From: Archegozetes longisetosus
Lineage: Eukaryota > Arthropoda > Arachnida > Sarcoptiformes > Trhypochthoniidae
Direction of reading: 5' to 3'
Length of the DNA stretch: 64,000 bases
NCBI GenBank assembly: GCA_018873245.2
Contig: JAEMBT020000005.1
Coordinates: 6,062,001 to 6,126,000 of the forward strand
The notes under the pieces were generated by a model. It had not been told where the DNA came from, made no database searches, and saw nothing but the letters and a program-made list of their open reading frames with translations. Below are positions 1 through 10,731 of this stretch, piece after piece (within the stretch, counting starts at the first letter, position 1; each line of letters opens with the position of its first letter). The position numbers and the translations under genes are program-made.

Positions 1-140
1 ACATTTGTAAGCTGTAAGTAAACCTGTCTAACATTAGCATACATTTAAATGGTTTTTAACAAACAATATAAAAGTCCCGTAGTAGAACATGACTTAATTG
101 TTGTTGATTTTCAAAAACTGCTCAACTACACGCGAAAGTT
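1..140. repeat. Degenerate pogo-like MITE copy (family A) in papilin intron
   Basis: This stretch shares an ordered series of motifs with copies at 2821-2948, 19575-19705, 37204-37341 and 38742-38895: CCTGTCTAAC near the left end, a run like CATTTAAATGGTTTTT, then GACTTAATTGTTGTTGATTTT, and a right end related to AGTTAAACACGTCTTACTG. The best copies are flanked by TA and end in CAGTRRAACCTSTCTAAC-type inverted repeats, which is typical of pogo/Tigger-like Tc1-mariner relatives. There is no coding capacity. The left edge is probably cut by the window boundary. Confidence 0.55.
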
Positions 141-167
141 AAACACGTCTTACTGAATATTTTGTAG

Positions 168-3138
168 ATCAAAAGTTCGCGGACCATGTTCTGGAAGATT
201 CACTCAATGGTATTACGACAGTTCTGTGAATGAATGCTTAGAATTTCAATTCAGTGGCTGTCACGGCAACGCCAATCGTTTCAATAGCAAAGAAACGTGC
301 GAGACGCAGTGTAAAACAACTACTTCTATCACGTCTACTTCTACTGCTTCTCCAGTTGCTGACATTTGCCAACAGCCTTATGATTCTGGCCCATGTCGTG
401 GATACTTCCCGCGATGGTATTACGTGCGTGACGATAATTCATGCAAGCAATTTATATATGGAGGATGTGATGGAAACGACAACAAATTTGAAACTAGAAA
501 AGAATGTGAAGCCAGATGTGTAGCCAAGACCGCTAAGCCTGATGAAGGACCCGAAGAGCATGATTCAAACGAAGGTTAGCTCATTTCAATCAATTAGTTC
601 AATGACAAGTTACAACTATGTAAATGATAACTATCCGTTTTCTTTAGTTGTGTGTCGTCAACAGGTCGAGTCTGGTCCCTGCACTGAGACACAGGCTCGC
701 TGGTTCTACGATCCAGAAAGTCATACTTGTCTGCCGTTCGTTTATGGCGGATGTAGTGGAAACAAGAATCGTTTCAAGACATACGAGTTATGTATGCGCT
801 TCTGCTCGGGAATATCTCCTCTACAACCAGTCGATACTCCGTCTGAGATTAAACCAGCCACCGAAACAGGTATCGAATGTCCGCCGTCTAATTGCGAAGA
901 CCAACGCTGTCCTTTTGGAATCGATGAATTCATTGATGAAAGAGGATGCAGTGCTTGTCGATGTTCTAACCCATGTTACGTTCATCAATGTCCCGAAGAT
1001 ATGTCTTGTGCTGTTGAGGTTTATAGAGCTGAAAATGGAGAACCAAGAGCTCAACCTGTTTGTAGATTAAGAAACAAACCAGGTCATTGTCCGGCAGACA
1101 TTTTTGATGCAAATGCTTTGTCATCAGACTGTATAGATCGCTGTCGATCTGATGCTGACTGTCGTGGAGATGATAAATGTTGTAATAATGGATGCGCACA
1201 TATTTGTGTCCCTGCTGAAGGTTTAGACAGAAGCAGCACGACCACTACAACTCCGAGAGTAGTCTTCCCTTATGAACCCTATCCTTCTGGCAATAGAGGC
1301 GACACTTCAGAAGAAGTAGAAATAACTGCAATATCTGGAACTGAAGTAACTCTAGAGTGCTCACAATCAACGCAACATGGAAGACATGCCTCGTGGAGCA
1401 GAGATGGACAGCCTTTGTATTTTGTTGGTGAAAAGATTCAGCTGTTGCAAAACGGATCACTCAGAATAGTGGGAGTTGATAATGAAGATGCAGGAACTTA
1501 TGCCTGTTCTATAGATAATGCCAAAACTAAGTATACCAAACTAATAATTCACGGTAGGTGTCATAGAAAAAGTTATTCATTCGGTCGAGTCAGTGCTGCA
1601 AAGCAACGGTTTCCAAACTAGGTTTGGCAGATCACAAGTGCCAAGAAATCGATTTTAACATTATGGTATTAATCGAATGCAGCCATTTGATTAATATCAT
1701 TGAGGTGATCGATGAGGCCAAGAAGTTTGGAAAGCGGTGCTGTTGTGTGCTATCACTAATTTAAATAACATTACAGACTCGACCATCTGTGTATAGATGT
1801 TTAATGTTTGTGTTGTCTTAGCGCCTGCACGCATATTACCGGGTCCTCAGATAGTCATAGCTCAATTGGGCTTGCCTTCATATTTGCAATGTAATGCTAT
1901 TGGAAATCCTGATCCTAAAGTGACATGGTCTGAATATTGTCTTCATGCATTAAATCACTAATACACTAATAATTTTCTCAACTACTAATTCCTTTGATTA
2001 GGTGGAGAGGACAACAAATGTTACCCTTGAATAGTATACAATATCGTCAATATAGTAATTTCACTTTACTTATTAGAAGAGTAGGTGACAAAGACGGAGG
2101 AATTTATACTTGTCAAGTATGATAGCTTTGCCATCTTTAGTTCTTAGTCCACATAATTTAGGGTCTAATCTCTTGTTAGGCTTATAATGGTATAGGTCCC
2201 ATTGCCCTATGGGACGTCACTTTACTCCTTGATTTCAAAACTCCTGAGCCTGAGATCAGGCCTTACGATCCGTCTTTGCTTAACACCACTAGAGAACAAA
2301 CCCAACAAAGCATGAATGGTGGAGACATTCGTCCTTTTGATCCCAGCTCACAAACATCACTAACAAATACTAGCCATAGAATAGGTATGCATTGCGTTTA
2401 CTAATAATTAACAAAACTAACACTAAACCCAACTCATAATTGCAAATCATCTCAAACTTAATTATTTCAATGTAAGACAATGTACCAGTAATTTAAATAT
2501 GCGTTTAGAACCCGTTACTGCGGAAATAAAGATCGCAACTTCTGAGTATACAATTGGATCGACACTTCAGCTCGAATGTGTAGTACGAGGATCTCATACG
2601 ACCATCACCTGGTATTTCAATAGTGATATTCCTTTGGTCTCCGATAATAGACACTATCGTATACTACCGAATAACACACTTATTGTTTATAACTTGTCGC
2701 CAAGTGATTCTGGAGAATACAAGTGCCGCGCTTCCAATCAATACAACGAGTCATCCGCCTCTGTCCCTATTCGAGTCGAAAGTATGGTCAACTTAATATG
2801 ACTTTTCAAATATAAATACACTAAACTGGTCTAACTTGAACATCCAGTTCAATCGTTTTTCGTAACCAAAACAATCCATGCAAAATGGAGACTTATTTTT
2901 CATTTCTTTTAAAAAGCATTTAACTGTCTGTTCAAGTTAGAGATTTAGCTCTGCATCTACTAATCAATGATTTTGTTCAACAGGCGTTTACGTGCCGCCG
3001 GGATGTAACGACAGTCCATATTTTGCAAACTGCGATCTCATAGTCAAAGCCAAATACTGCAATAATCCTCATTACGCCAAATTTTGCTGTCGCTCTTGTC
3101 TACTCGCTGGACAAATAGACAAAACTAGACTGCCTTAA
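168..3138 (+). CDS. Papilin-like extracellular matrix protein, C-terminal part (5' exons outside window)
   Basis: Papilin is a secreted matrix glycoprotein of basement membranes. Seven exons join in frame: 168-574, 648-1553, 1822-1927, 2002-2116, 2180-2384, 2509-2781 and 2984-3138. In order they encode a Kunitz domain whose first cysteine lies upstream (GPCSGRFTQWYYD), a second Kunitz (GPCRGYFPRWYY), a third Kunitz (GPCTETQARWFYDPE), a cysteine-rich segment, a WAP domain (GHCPADIF through DKCCNNGCAHICV), three immunoglobulin domains, each with a typical D-x-G-x-Y-x-C end, and a final six-cysteine PLAC domain ending at TAA 3136-3138. This Kunitz-WAP-Ig-PLAC order is characteristic of papilin. 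Thrombospondin and spacer domains expected at the N terminus would lie before position 1. Introns are short (64-270 bp) and one holds a MITE. Kunitz domains also occur in many inhibitors, but the PLAC end makes papilin by far the likeliest. Confidence 0.88.
2821..2948. repeat. pogo-like MITE copy (family A) in last papilin intron
   Basis: The left part reads GGTCTAACTTGAACATCCAG and the right part AAAAAGCATTTAACTGTCTG followed by TTCAAGTTAGAGA. Both align in order with the other family A copies. The two ends are roughly inverted (TCTAACTTGAACA against TGTTCAAGTTAGA). It fills most of the intron between the last Ig exon and the PLAC exon. It is non-coding. Confidence 0.6.
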
Positions 3139-3544
3139 AGCAAATACTTATATTCTAATTTCAAAATTTACTAAGTGTTCAAAAGTTCACGAGAATCACT
3201 GCCTCTAACTTATTAAATATAAATAATTGATTACTTTAATTATTCATTGATGAGATTAATTTAAGACTAATTTAAGATTAATTTAAGGTTAATTTTCAAG
3301 TGAGAACTACAAAAATCAAAGTTATTCTTATTCCCTTTGACTACTTTGTGCTAATATTATATCATTTTATTATTTAATACCAACTTTTAATTCATTTATA
3401 AGCCTTTATTTTTATTTCGATGCAATGTATTTAAAATGTTTAAATTTTAAAAAAACATTAAGTGTGAAAAAATCACAGATTTTATTATTCACTCATTTTT
3501 GTTTGAAATTATAAATTCTTTCGTAAAAATAGTTGAGTTGTAAT

Positions 3545-4899
3545 TCAAATCGGATAAAGTATATCATAATGACCTGTCATTAAAAATAAATGATTAAGAT
3601 TTTAAACCGAATTGAAAAAGTTAAATACCTGGTCTATACAAAAGATGAACTCTAGGCGTCTGAGAAGAGCCTTCTTTAATTCCAAAGTCATGCATATTCA
3701 CTTTTCCGCCCACACCTCTGTCCTAATAACCAAAACAAATTCACTCAACAACTATTCCAACAATATTTGCAAAAATGTCAATACCATATAAATAATGCGA
3801 ACGCCAACATTAATAGAAGCGGTCAGTGCTATAATATGGATGTGGTCGCTCTCTTTGTACATCGGTTCGACTTCTTGTTTGCAAAATTCAGATACTGTTC
3901 TATCACCCTCTATGAAATTGCTAAAAAATTCGGATTCTTTTTGTAGATGTCCTGAAGTGATTAATCTCATATAAACCACTATATAATCTGAAATCCCAGA
4001 ATCATCGAATATATCTAACAGTTGTTCAGATGTTATTCCTGATGATATCTTTCTCAGAACATCCATGAACTAAATAATAATAGAATTGCATTAGAAATTG
4101 TTGAACAAAACGATCTAATTTTTGTTTGTATTAGCCTTTGAGAAACCGATGGACTTTGTAATTCTCTCTAACTCTGAACCTTAATGCCAGAGCAATCTTC
4201 AACTATAACCTAATTAGGGCTAAAGAACAAATTATAGATTAATTGTTTTGAACTACCGTTTCGTGAAAGTCCTCGATTGTAAACTGAGGAAAGCCTTGTT
4301 TAACGAGTTCGTCTTTGCTTTCTTGGGATAATTTGAAAAATCGGTTCAACTCGTCGTTTTCATTGAGTAAACTTTCAAAGTAAGCAAAACTAAATGCTCG
4401 AAAAAAACAGTTGCCATCAGGTCTCGTCTTTCGGATGTACTGATACTGTTTTAGCAAGTCCTGTAATTAAACAATTCAAGTATTGATTGGATTGGTATCG
4501 AGATGAAGATAAGAAATGATCTGGGTTATCTGAATCAATTAATTGAGATTGGGTTGAGTAGAAGCGGAAACCAGTGCCAATATGGATACGTACCAAAACT
4601 TTTTGTTGATAGATGTGGTCATCACTTGAATATTCGTTTTGTAATGTGGTTACTGCAATTTGTTTACCTACCAATCGAATCGTCTCTGCGATTTCTTTCT
4701 CTATTTGTTTTTCTTGAGCCAAAATCAATTCGTCATTATTTACTTCTATTGTCTCCATTGCTTCTTCAATATAAAAATAATTTGTCAATAATTAATCAAT
4801 CTTAATCATTTCAATAAAAAATAATTAATTAAATGTTGATTAAATCAAACCTGGAGGCAATTGAAACGAATCGTTATTCTCAACACTGTTTTCACTCAT
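3545..4899 (-). CDS. OTUB1: Ubiquitin thioesterase otubain (OTUB1/2 family)
   Basis: Otubains are cysteine deubiquitinases of the OTU superfamily; OTUB1 prefers Lys48 chains and also blocks some E2 enzymes. Six exons read on the minus strand: 4899-4851, 4763-4594, 4460-4257, 4069-3785, 3722-3629 and 3573-3545. They give a complete 276-residue protein, close to the usual 271 for OTUB1. The N-terminal helix (IYQQK) leads into RKTRPDGNCFFRAF, which carries the catalytic Asp-x-x-Cys, then TIEDFHETF, SDYIVVYMRLITSG, EFCKQEVEPMYKESDHIHI, and finally RPGHYDILYPI with the catalytic histidine in the short last exon. All intron ends are GT-AG and all phases agree. The 5' end faces SNAP-25 across about 1 kb. 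The name could be OTUB1 or a single ancestral otubain; the N-terminal extension favours the OTUB1 type. Confidence 0.93.
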
Positions 4900-5877
4900 T
4901 TTGTCACTCAATCCTTTATTATGTTTTGATCAAATTATGTAAAGAAATTATACTATTTTCACAATCGATTATAATATATTCAATAGATATATTAAATATT
5001 AAATATATACTTAGTTAACACTTTCACAACTATTCGAGAGAGAAAGATAAATAGTGATTGTTTTAAATATTCAGTAATTCTAAGAATAAAAACACTTCTT
5101 AAAAAACATTCACCTTCATTGACATCTGTAGGCCTACAGCTAAACGATTGATCGACTGGTTTGTAGCTCGCATTTAAATGCTATCAGATAGTCACAAAAG
5201 ATAGAAATGCTCGCAAAGCAGCGCAGTCTTTGGATCATTTAGTTATAACTTCGTGCTTGAGCCTCGTTCCTGAACACTCGGAGCGACTCATTCAGTGTTT
5301 CTATGTTTGATCTAGACTTCAGGCGTATTGTTGTGAAGCGATCAAATGTATTACTGACGTAACATAAAACTAGCAATTTTTGACTGCCCTCTACAGTGCA
5401 TTTCTCTAAAATAACCTACACTTCATTATAAGTAATACAGATTGACATATATATAAGACCTAACAATTGATTCAAGAAAAAAGTCAAGTAACTAATATCA
5501 TTCAGACCATTGATTTCCTCAAATGCCACAACAATATAAAAGTGATGTTAATTTACTAGGCCATAATTGTTGGTAATCTTATTTATTTGTATTGATACTG
5601 AGAATAAGCTGTAGGTTGCTGAAAAGTTATCTCATAGTAATGACTAGTTTTATAGGTGGCACTTATATATTGCTAGCTGTATATAGGCGGTAATAATGCA
5701 ACTGTAAAGCAGTGAATGATATGCGCAGTCATTCACTGCAGTGAAGCGTCACTTCAATTGTCGATGCATTGAATGTCTAGAAACAATAAAAATGGTGTTC
5801 TCTCTGATTCAAGCCTGAAAGATAGGTTAAGCAAAATTTAAGTAAAATTATATATTGACTAAGTGACTATCGTAAAA
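4900..5877. other. Intergenic, between divergent otubain and SNAP-25 starts
   Basis: About 1 kb separates the otubain start codon on the minus strand from the SNAP-25 start codon on the plus strand. It must hold both promoters and 5' untranslated regions. I see AT-rich sequence, one strong short inverted repeat at 5709-5739, and no convincing coding exon. I could not assign a TATA box or initiator with confidence. Confidence 0.5.
5709..5739. repeat. Perfect 11-bp inverted repeat upstream of SNAP-25
   Basis: The arms GCAGTGAATGA (5709-5719) and TCATTCACTGC (5729-5739) are perfect reverse complements around a 9-base spacer. It lies about 140 bases before the SNAP-25 start codon, so it could be in the promoter or 5' untranslated region. 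It could be a binding site for a dimeric factor or a hairpin; neither is shown. Confidence 0.6.
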
Positions 5878-8800
5878 ATGCCTCAACAAATTGAAGACCC
5901 CAATATGAACGGTACGGCAGCGCCTAAGACCGAGTTGGAACAACTGCAATTTAAGGCTAATCAAGTGACCGATGAGGTATTCATTCATCCGTTACTTCCA
6001 TTGATTGACCGCCTAATAGTTAATTCTTGTATTTAACATATTTTTGGGCGGTTTTCTAAAATATACCTATTCTATTGCTTTATCTAGTATTGATTAAACT
6101 GTCGATTATTTTAATTCGTATCTCAATTGTTTTATGCATTTTATTAGTGTTATGTCATTTACGTGTTATGCATAATCTTATCGAAATATTTTCTTTAACA
6201 ATTCAATTAATAGTCTTCTACTTGGGAATAATTGACAGTTAGATCAAATAAAATTCAATTTAATTTCATTTTTGTCAAATTTGTTTTATAAAACTAGTGA
6301 AAAGTTCAGTTTATTAGTGAATTATGAAAAGTTTATTAGCTTTTACTCGCTTACTCACTCGAATTGATGATATTTTCATCATTTTTGCGTCAATCAATTT
6401 AAGCGGATTTTGAATTTCAGTTTAGTTTAGTTGAGGAAACATTAGCTTCGTTTTAGGAAGAACAGCCTTAACAAAATTGCATACAAATCAAGTAGAAATA
6501 ACTTAAAAATTACAAGTTAACAAGTCTTCAACATTAGTCATAAGTTGCAATAAATAAAACTTTTAGAAATATCTGAATGTAAAGCAAAACTTTCAAACAT
6601 AACTTTAATGAATAGACTTTTTACACAATTTTAATGTTACATTTTTATTCATTTCTGGTTTTGTTCTTTTGATTAAACAATGAATGTAACAAAACTTGAG
6701 TTTCAGGAATAGAAATCAAATTTATTGAATACAGGGATTCATAAAAATTGCAACTTATTTTACAATTAGACTAATTGAAAGTTATGACTTTAGATTTGAA
6801 CTTATTTTACTTTGACTAATAGATTAAAATTTTTTGCCTATCAAAAGTTCAGAGTTCAAACTTAGTTATTCGTATGAGAGGTAACTTGTTCTTAATATTA
6901 AGCAAAAACCTTAAGGATATTCTCAAACCAAAGCCATTTGGTTTGTCAAGTATTTTACAAAAGTGATAAAAAATAAAACTCTTTCCACGTTAGAAGTACT
7001 TTGCAAGAAGGCTTTGAAAAATAGTCTTGACGTAAAACTAAATGACTTAAGGTATTTAATTCGTAAAACACAACATTTAGATAATAGCGTTGATTCTAGC
7101 AGTTTGACCAAAGCTTTAATAATGATTTGCCGGAGGATTTGTTGTACGATTTCTGATAAACTTTTTGCAATTAACATGATTGAGCTAAGCTCTTTTTCCG
7201 TTAAATTGATTGCAATCAATGTTGCCTTTACGTGTAATTAGCAAATAAGCTCTTAACAAACAATAAAAGATTACATATTCTATGACAAATGTTGAAAATG
7301 TTTAAAGATCCCAAGTCCTATAATAAGCTATTTCTATTATGTAACTTAATTTCTAATTTTTGTGTACTGTTGTTCAATAATTTCCTGTTTGACCGTTAAT
7401 GACAACTTGAAATTAGTTTCCATAAGAACTGATGCATTCAAAAATCCATCAGTCTATTCATGAAGGCTTTTAATGTATCAGCAGGAGTACAAATAATGTA
7501 TAGAGTTATTAAATACTGTTGACCCAAAAACAATTTCAAACTATTAACAGTACTTCATATTTTAATTACAAGTTCAAAGCATTTGAACACGTAATGCCTT
7601 CTAATTATGTTATAGAAGCTAACATTGAATTTAGTTTAATGATTAAGCTATTAAGAAACGAAGGGCCACATTCGAGAATGATTGCAAATTGCAGGTAGTT
7701 CTTTGCAAACCATTTAGGAATATTGTACACTTTGCAATATTAACAATATTGCAAAGCTTCCAGAATGTAGCCCAGTATTTCTTATTACGCAACTTGTACG
7801 CTAGTAAAAGGTTAAATACTTAATTTAAATAACTCATGTTTTCTTGTTTGTAGTCTTTGGAGTCTACGCGGCGTATGTTAGCCTTATGCGAAGAGGTATG
7901 ACAACTGTTTCATTGCTATATTTCACTTAAATTGTAATTGTTTTCATACTAATTTAGAGCAAAGAAGCAGGCATTCGTACTTTAGTGGCTCTCGACGAAC
8001 AAGGAGGTACGTTGTCTCCTTTAAATCCTTGATTCATACATATCTCCAATCTTTTATTATTTATGCACTTAGTGATTTCTTTCATGAACATTATAACTCA
8101 AGTATTAAGTATTTATTGCGAGTCAATCTTAAAATAAAGATAATATAGCTGAGTCTAGATTTCATGATTAGAAAATGACTTTCTTCTTTCAAACCAAGAA
8201 ATGATCAGTTTTCAAACTGACATTTCTTTCAAACTCGATCTCAATGAAATGCATTGTTTGGAATTTATTTTTACGCAGAATGTGATTACATTCGAGGGTG
8301 AACTAAATCTGAACATTAATGACTTGATGTATTATCTTTTAATTTACAAACGTTTTAATTGTTCTAAAAACAGTAAATTTTTAACGCGAAATATATTCTT
8401 TGAATCGAATATATTAGTCTAATAGCCAAAACTTTATAATGGCTTGAATTGGTTTATGTTTATTAATTTATTTTTCATAAATTCAGAACAATTGGATCGA
8501 ATCGAAGAAGATATGGACAAAATCAACGCAGACATGAAAGAAGCTGAAAAAAACTTAACGGGAATGGAGAAATGTTGTGGTATTTGTGTTTGTCCCTGCA
8601 ATAAGTATGTAATGAATCAATTTGGTTCTCCAGCACTCGTTAATGTTTCCTTACCAATTTAAGAGCTAAAGAGTTCAAAGAAGACGCCGGAACTTGGAAG
8701 TCAAGTGAAGACGGTAAGATAGTTAGCGGGCAACCGACTAGAGTTGTTGACGAACGTAATGGTGCCGGTCCTATGACTACGCAATATATAGCTAAGTAAT

Positions 8801-9598
8801 AGTTCAAACCTATTTACAGGGTTTATAAGCTGAACGCTTTCGTGCGTTTCGATTGAGTTTTCATTAATTTGTTTTTCTTCAATTTGCAAAGAATAACCAA
8901 GGATGCACGAGAAGATGAGATGGAAGAGAATATGGGACAAGTCAGCACTATGATCGGTAACTTGAGGAACATGGCCATTGATATGGGCAGTGAAATTGGG
9001 TCTCAAAACCAACAGCTCGACCGAATCAACCAAAAGGTATTTTGATCTGTCTTTAGCATAGACTCGAAAACTAGCGTCCTTACTCCCTATGTGTTAGTTG
9101 TGTTGTACAACTGATTTGTTTAGTAGTTGATAACAATTATTGCTGTTTAGTTTGAATGCACTTCCCTAGTTGAAAATCTATGTAAAAAATGTTGCACATG
9201 ATTAGATCAATCATGCGATTGATTAGATCAGTGGTTATGGCGACAAATATGACTTAGAATCTATGTTAACCCAAAACTGTTTTTTTTAATTTATTTATTT
9301 GAATGTTTTTCCCATTCATTTTCAGGCGGAATCTAATAAAAATCGAATACAAGGCGCTAATGAAAGGGCTCAGAAGCTTCTGAAATAATTTTTTAAAGTC
9401 TCATTTATTCTTTAATGTCATTTACCAAATAGTCTAATACACATCCTTTTTCAATATTGATGTTGTTGTTTATTTATCCTATCTTCCGTTTCAACTCTTA
9501 ATACAAGTTTTGCTTCTATTCTTTCGTACTTTTAGGCTTCATCTAATGAAATGCGTATTAGTTCTGCCAATCAGAGAGCGACCAAACTCTTGCATTAA
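5878..9598 (+). CDS. SNAP25: SNAP-25, neuronal Qbc-SNARE
   Basis: SNAP-25 supplies two of the four helices of the SNARE bundle that drives synaptic vesicle fusion, and is anchored to the plasma membrane by palmitoylated cysteines. Exons: 5878-5976, 7854-7895, 7958-8006, 8487-8604, 8664-8795, 8892-9036, then either 9326-9388 or 9536-9598. With the first last exon the product is 215 residues, near the usual 206-212. The first SNARE helix runs through [20 protein letters not shown] and [17 protein letters not shown]. The cysteine cluster reads [11 protein letters not shown] (four cysteines). The second helix covers [20 protein letters not shown] and [12 protein letters not shown]. Phases match at every junction. 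Intron 1 (1.9 kb) contains a hairpin MITE. The long intron and distant start codon suggest a neuron-specific 5' control region, but that is inference. Confidence 0.96.
5977..7853. other. SNAP-25 intron 1
   Basis: This 1.9 kb AT-rich intron has no convincing coding exon. Open frames at 6923-7241 occur on both strands and look random. A short inverted-repeat element is at 7662-7774. The donor is GAG|GTATTC and the acceptor is TTTGTAG. Confidence 0.7.
7662..7774. repeat. 113-bp hairpin MITE-like element in SNAP-25 intron 1
   Basis: The outer ends GGGCCACATTC (left) and GAATGTAGCCC (right) are near-perfect inverted repeats. Inside is a perfect 12-bp inverted repeat, CTTTGCAATATT then AATATTGCAAAG, around three bases. 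The whole unit could fold into a long hairpin, as small non-autonomous DNA transposons do. I saw no clear target-site duplication and no second copy in this window. Confidence 0.55.
9326..9598 (+). other. SNAP25: Tandem alternative last exons of SNAP-25
   Basis: Exon 7a (9326-9388) and exon 7b (9536-9598) are both exactly 63 nt, both follow a pyrimidine tract and AG, both start in phase 0 and both end in TAA. Exon 7a encodes [20 protein letters not shown] and exon 7b [20 protein letters not shown]. Both fit the conserved C-terminal end of the second SNARE helix. Exon 7b keeps the ANQRATKxL motif seen in vertebrate SNAP-25, while 7a ends in LLK as in fly SNAP-25. They look like an exon duplication used alternatively. 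Confidence 0.8.
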
Positions 9599-10731
9599 TC
9601 TATTAAAATTATTGGCTCTTCATTTTGTGAAATGTAAACTTAAAAATATATATATTCCTAAATTGATTCACTTATACTAATGAATGTCTCGTTTTATCTG
9701 AACATAATATCATATATTCGATCATATTTTCATTCCTATAAATATTTGAACAGAATATTCTCATCATATTTATTATTCAACAAAGCTTTAAATATTCTGT
9801 AATAATACTTAACTTAATTTATCTAAGAATACAACATAATATAGTATAATTTATTATTAGTTTGGTTTTTTCTAGCTCTTGATTATTCGATATATTTTGC
9901 CACTTGAGTCGACTGACTCTTCTATAAGGACTCGAGTCATAACATTTCGACCGCAGGTCTATCCAGTGATTCTCATATTTCATATTTAATTTAATTCTTT
10001 TAATAACCTAATTATTCCTTAATTGAAAGAGGGCCAATAATTTATTAGATTTTTTCTTTCAATTATATGTGTTTTTGTTGAATGTTTTTCAAATTTTGCT
10101 CGATTTTATGCATTCCTTTCGAGTGTAATACTTTCCAAATGAAGAGCCGATTTTGATTATTATTGTTATATAAAATATTTGATTGTAACTCAACTAAAAT
10201 GCAATTGTTGTGAGCATTAATTTGTTTTTATGCTCTCTTACGAAATGATTTAATTTAGTTAAAGTTTTGAATTTAATCTTTAAAGTAAAGCAATTACATT
10301 CCAATTATTTGGTAATTTTGGTGATCAATTAAAAATGAAAGATTTTAATTAAAGAAGTGCTTTAGTATTGTTACATCGAAACTTCTAGTTTATAAGGTTT
10401 CATCCTTAAACTAAATAATTCAAGTTAGAGAATATCTGATTGAGTCATGATATTGATTATGCATAAGAAGTTTGATATCGAATATGTACAGAATCCTAAA
10501 TAATATTCATTCATTAGATTGTTTGCAGTTGTTTCACTCATTGTTTAATATAAGAAAATAATTTTATTCAAACTTATTTGTTTATTAAAATTCAATTTTT
10601 CAAAATTCTAATCAATATTTAGCGTTACATTTAAATTATAAGATTTAACATATCTCAGAGCTACTAATATTGATTTGAAATAAATTTTGTCAAATCTGTT
10701 TCAATTTATTTTTAATCATTTATCAACAAAT
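9599..10731. other. Convergent intergenic region, SNAP-25 to PEX6
   Basis: This 1.1 kb AT-rich stretch lies between two 3' ends and presumably holds both 3' untranslated regions. I see no open frame of note and no clear repeat. Confidence 0.6.

Noticed and set aside
6923..7241. Overlapping open frames of about 95 codons on both strands in SNAP-25 intron 1
   Set aside because: Low-complexity composition, no splice signals that fit SNAP-25, no family resemblance, and equal openness of both strands points to chance in AT-rich DNA.
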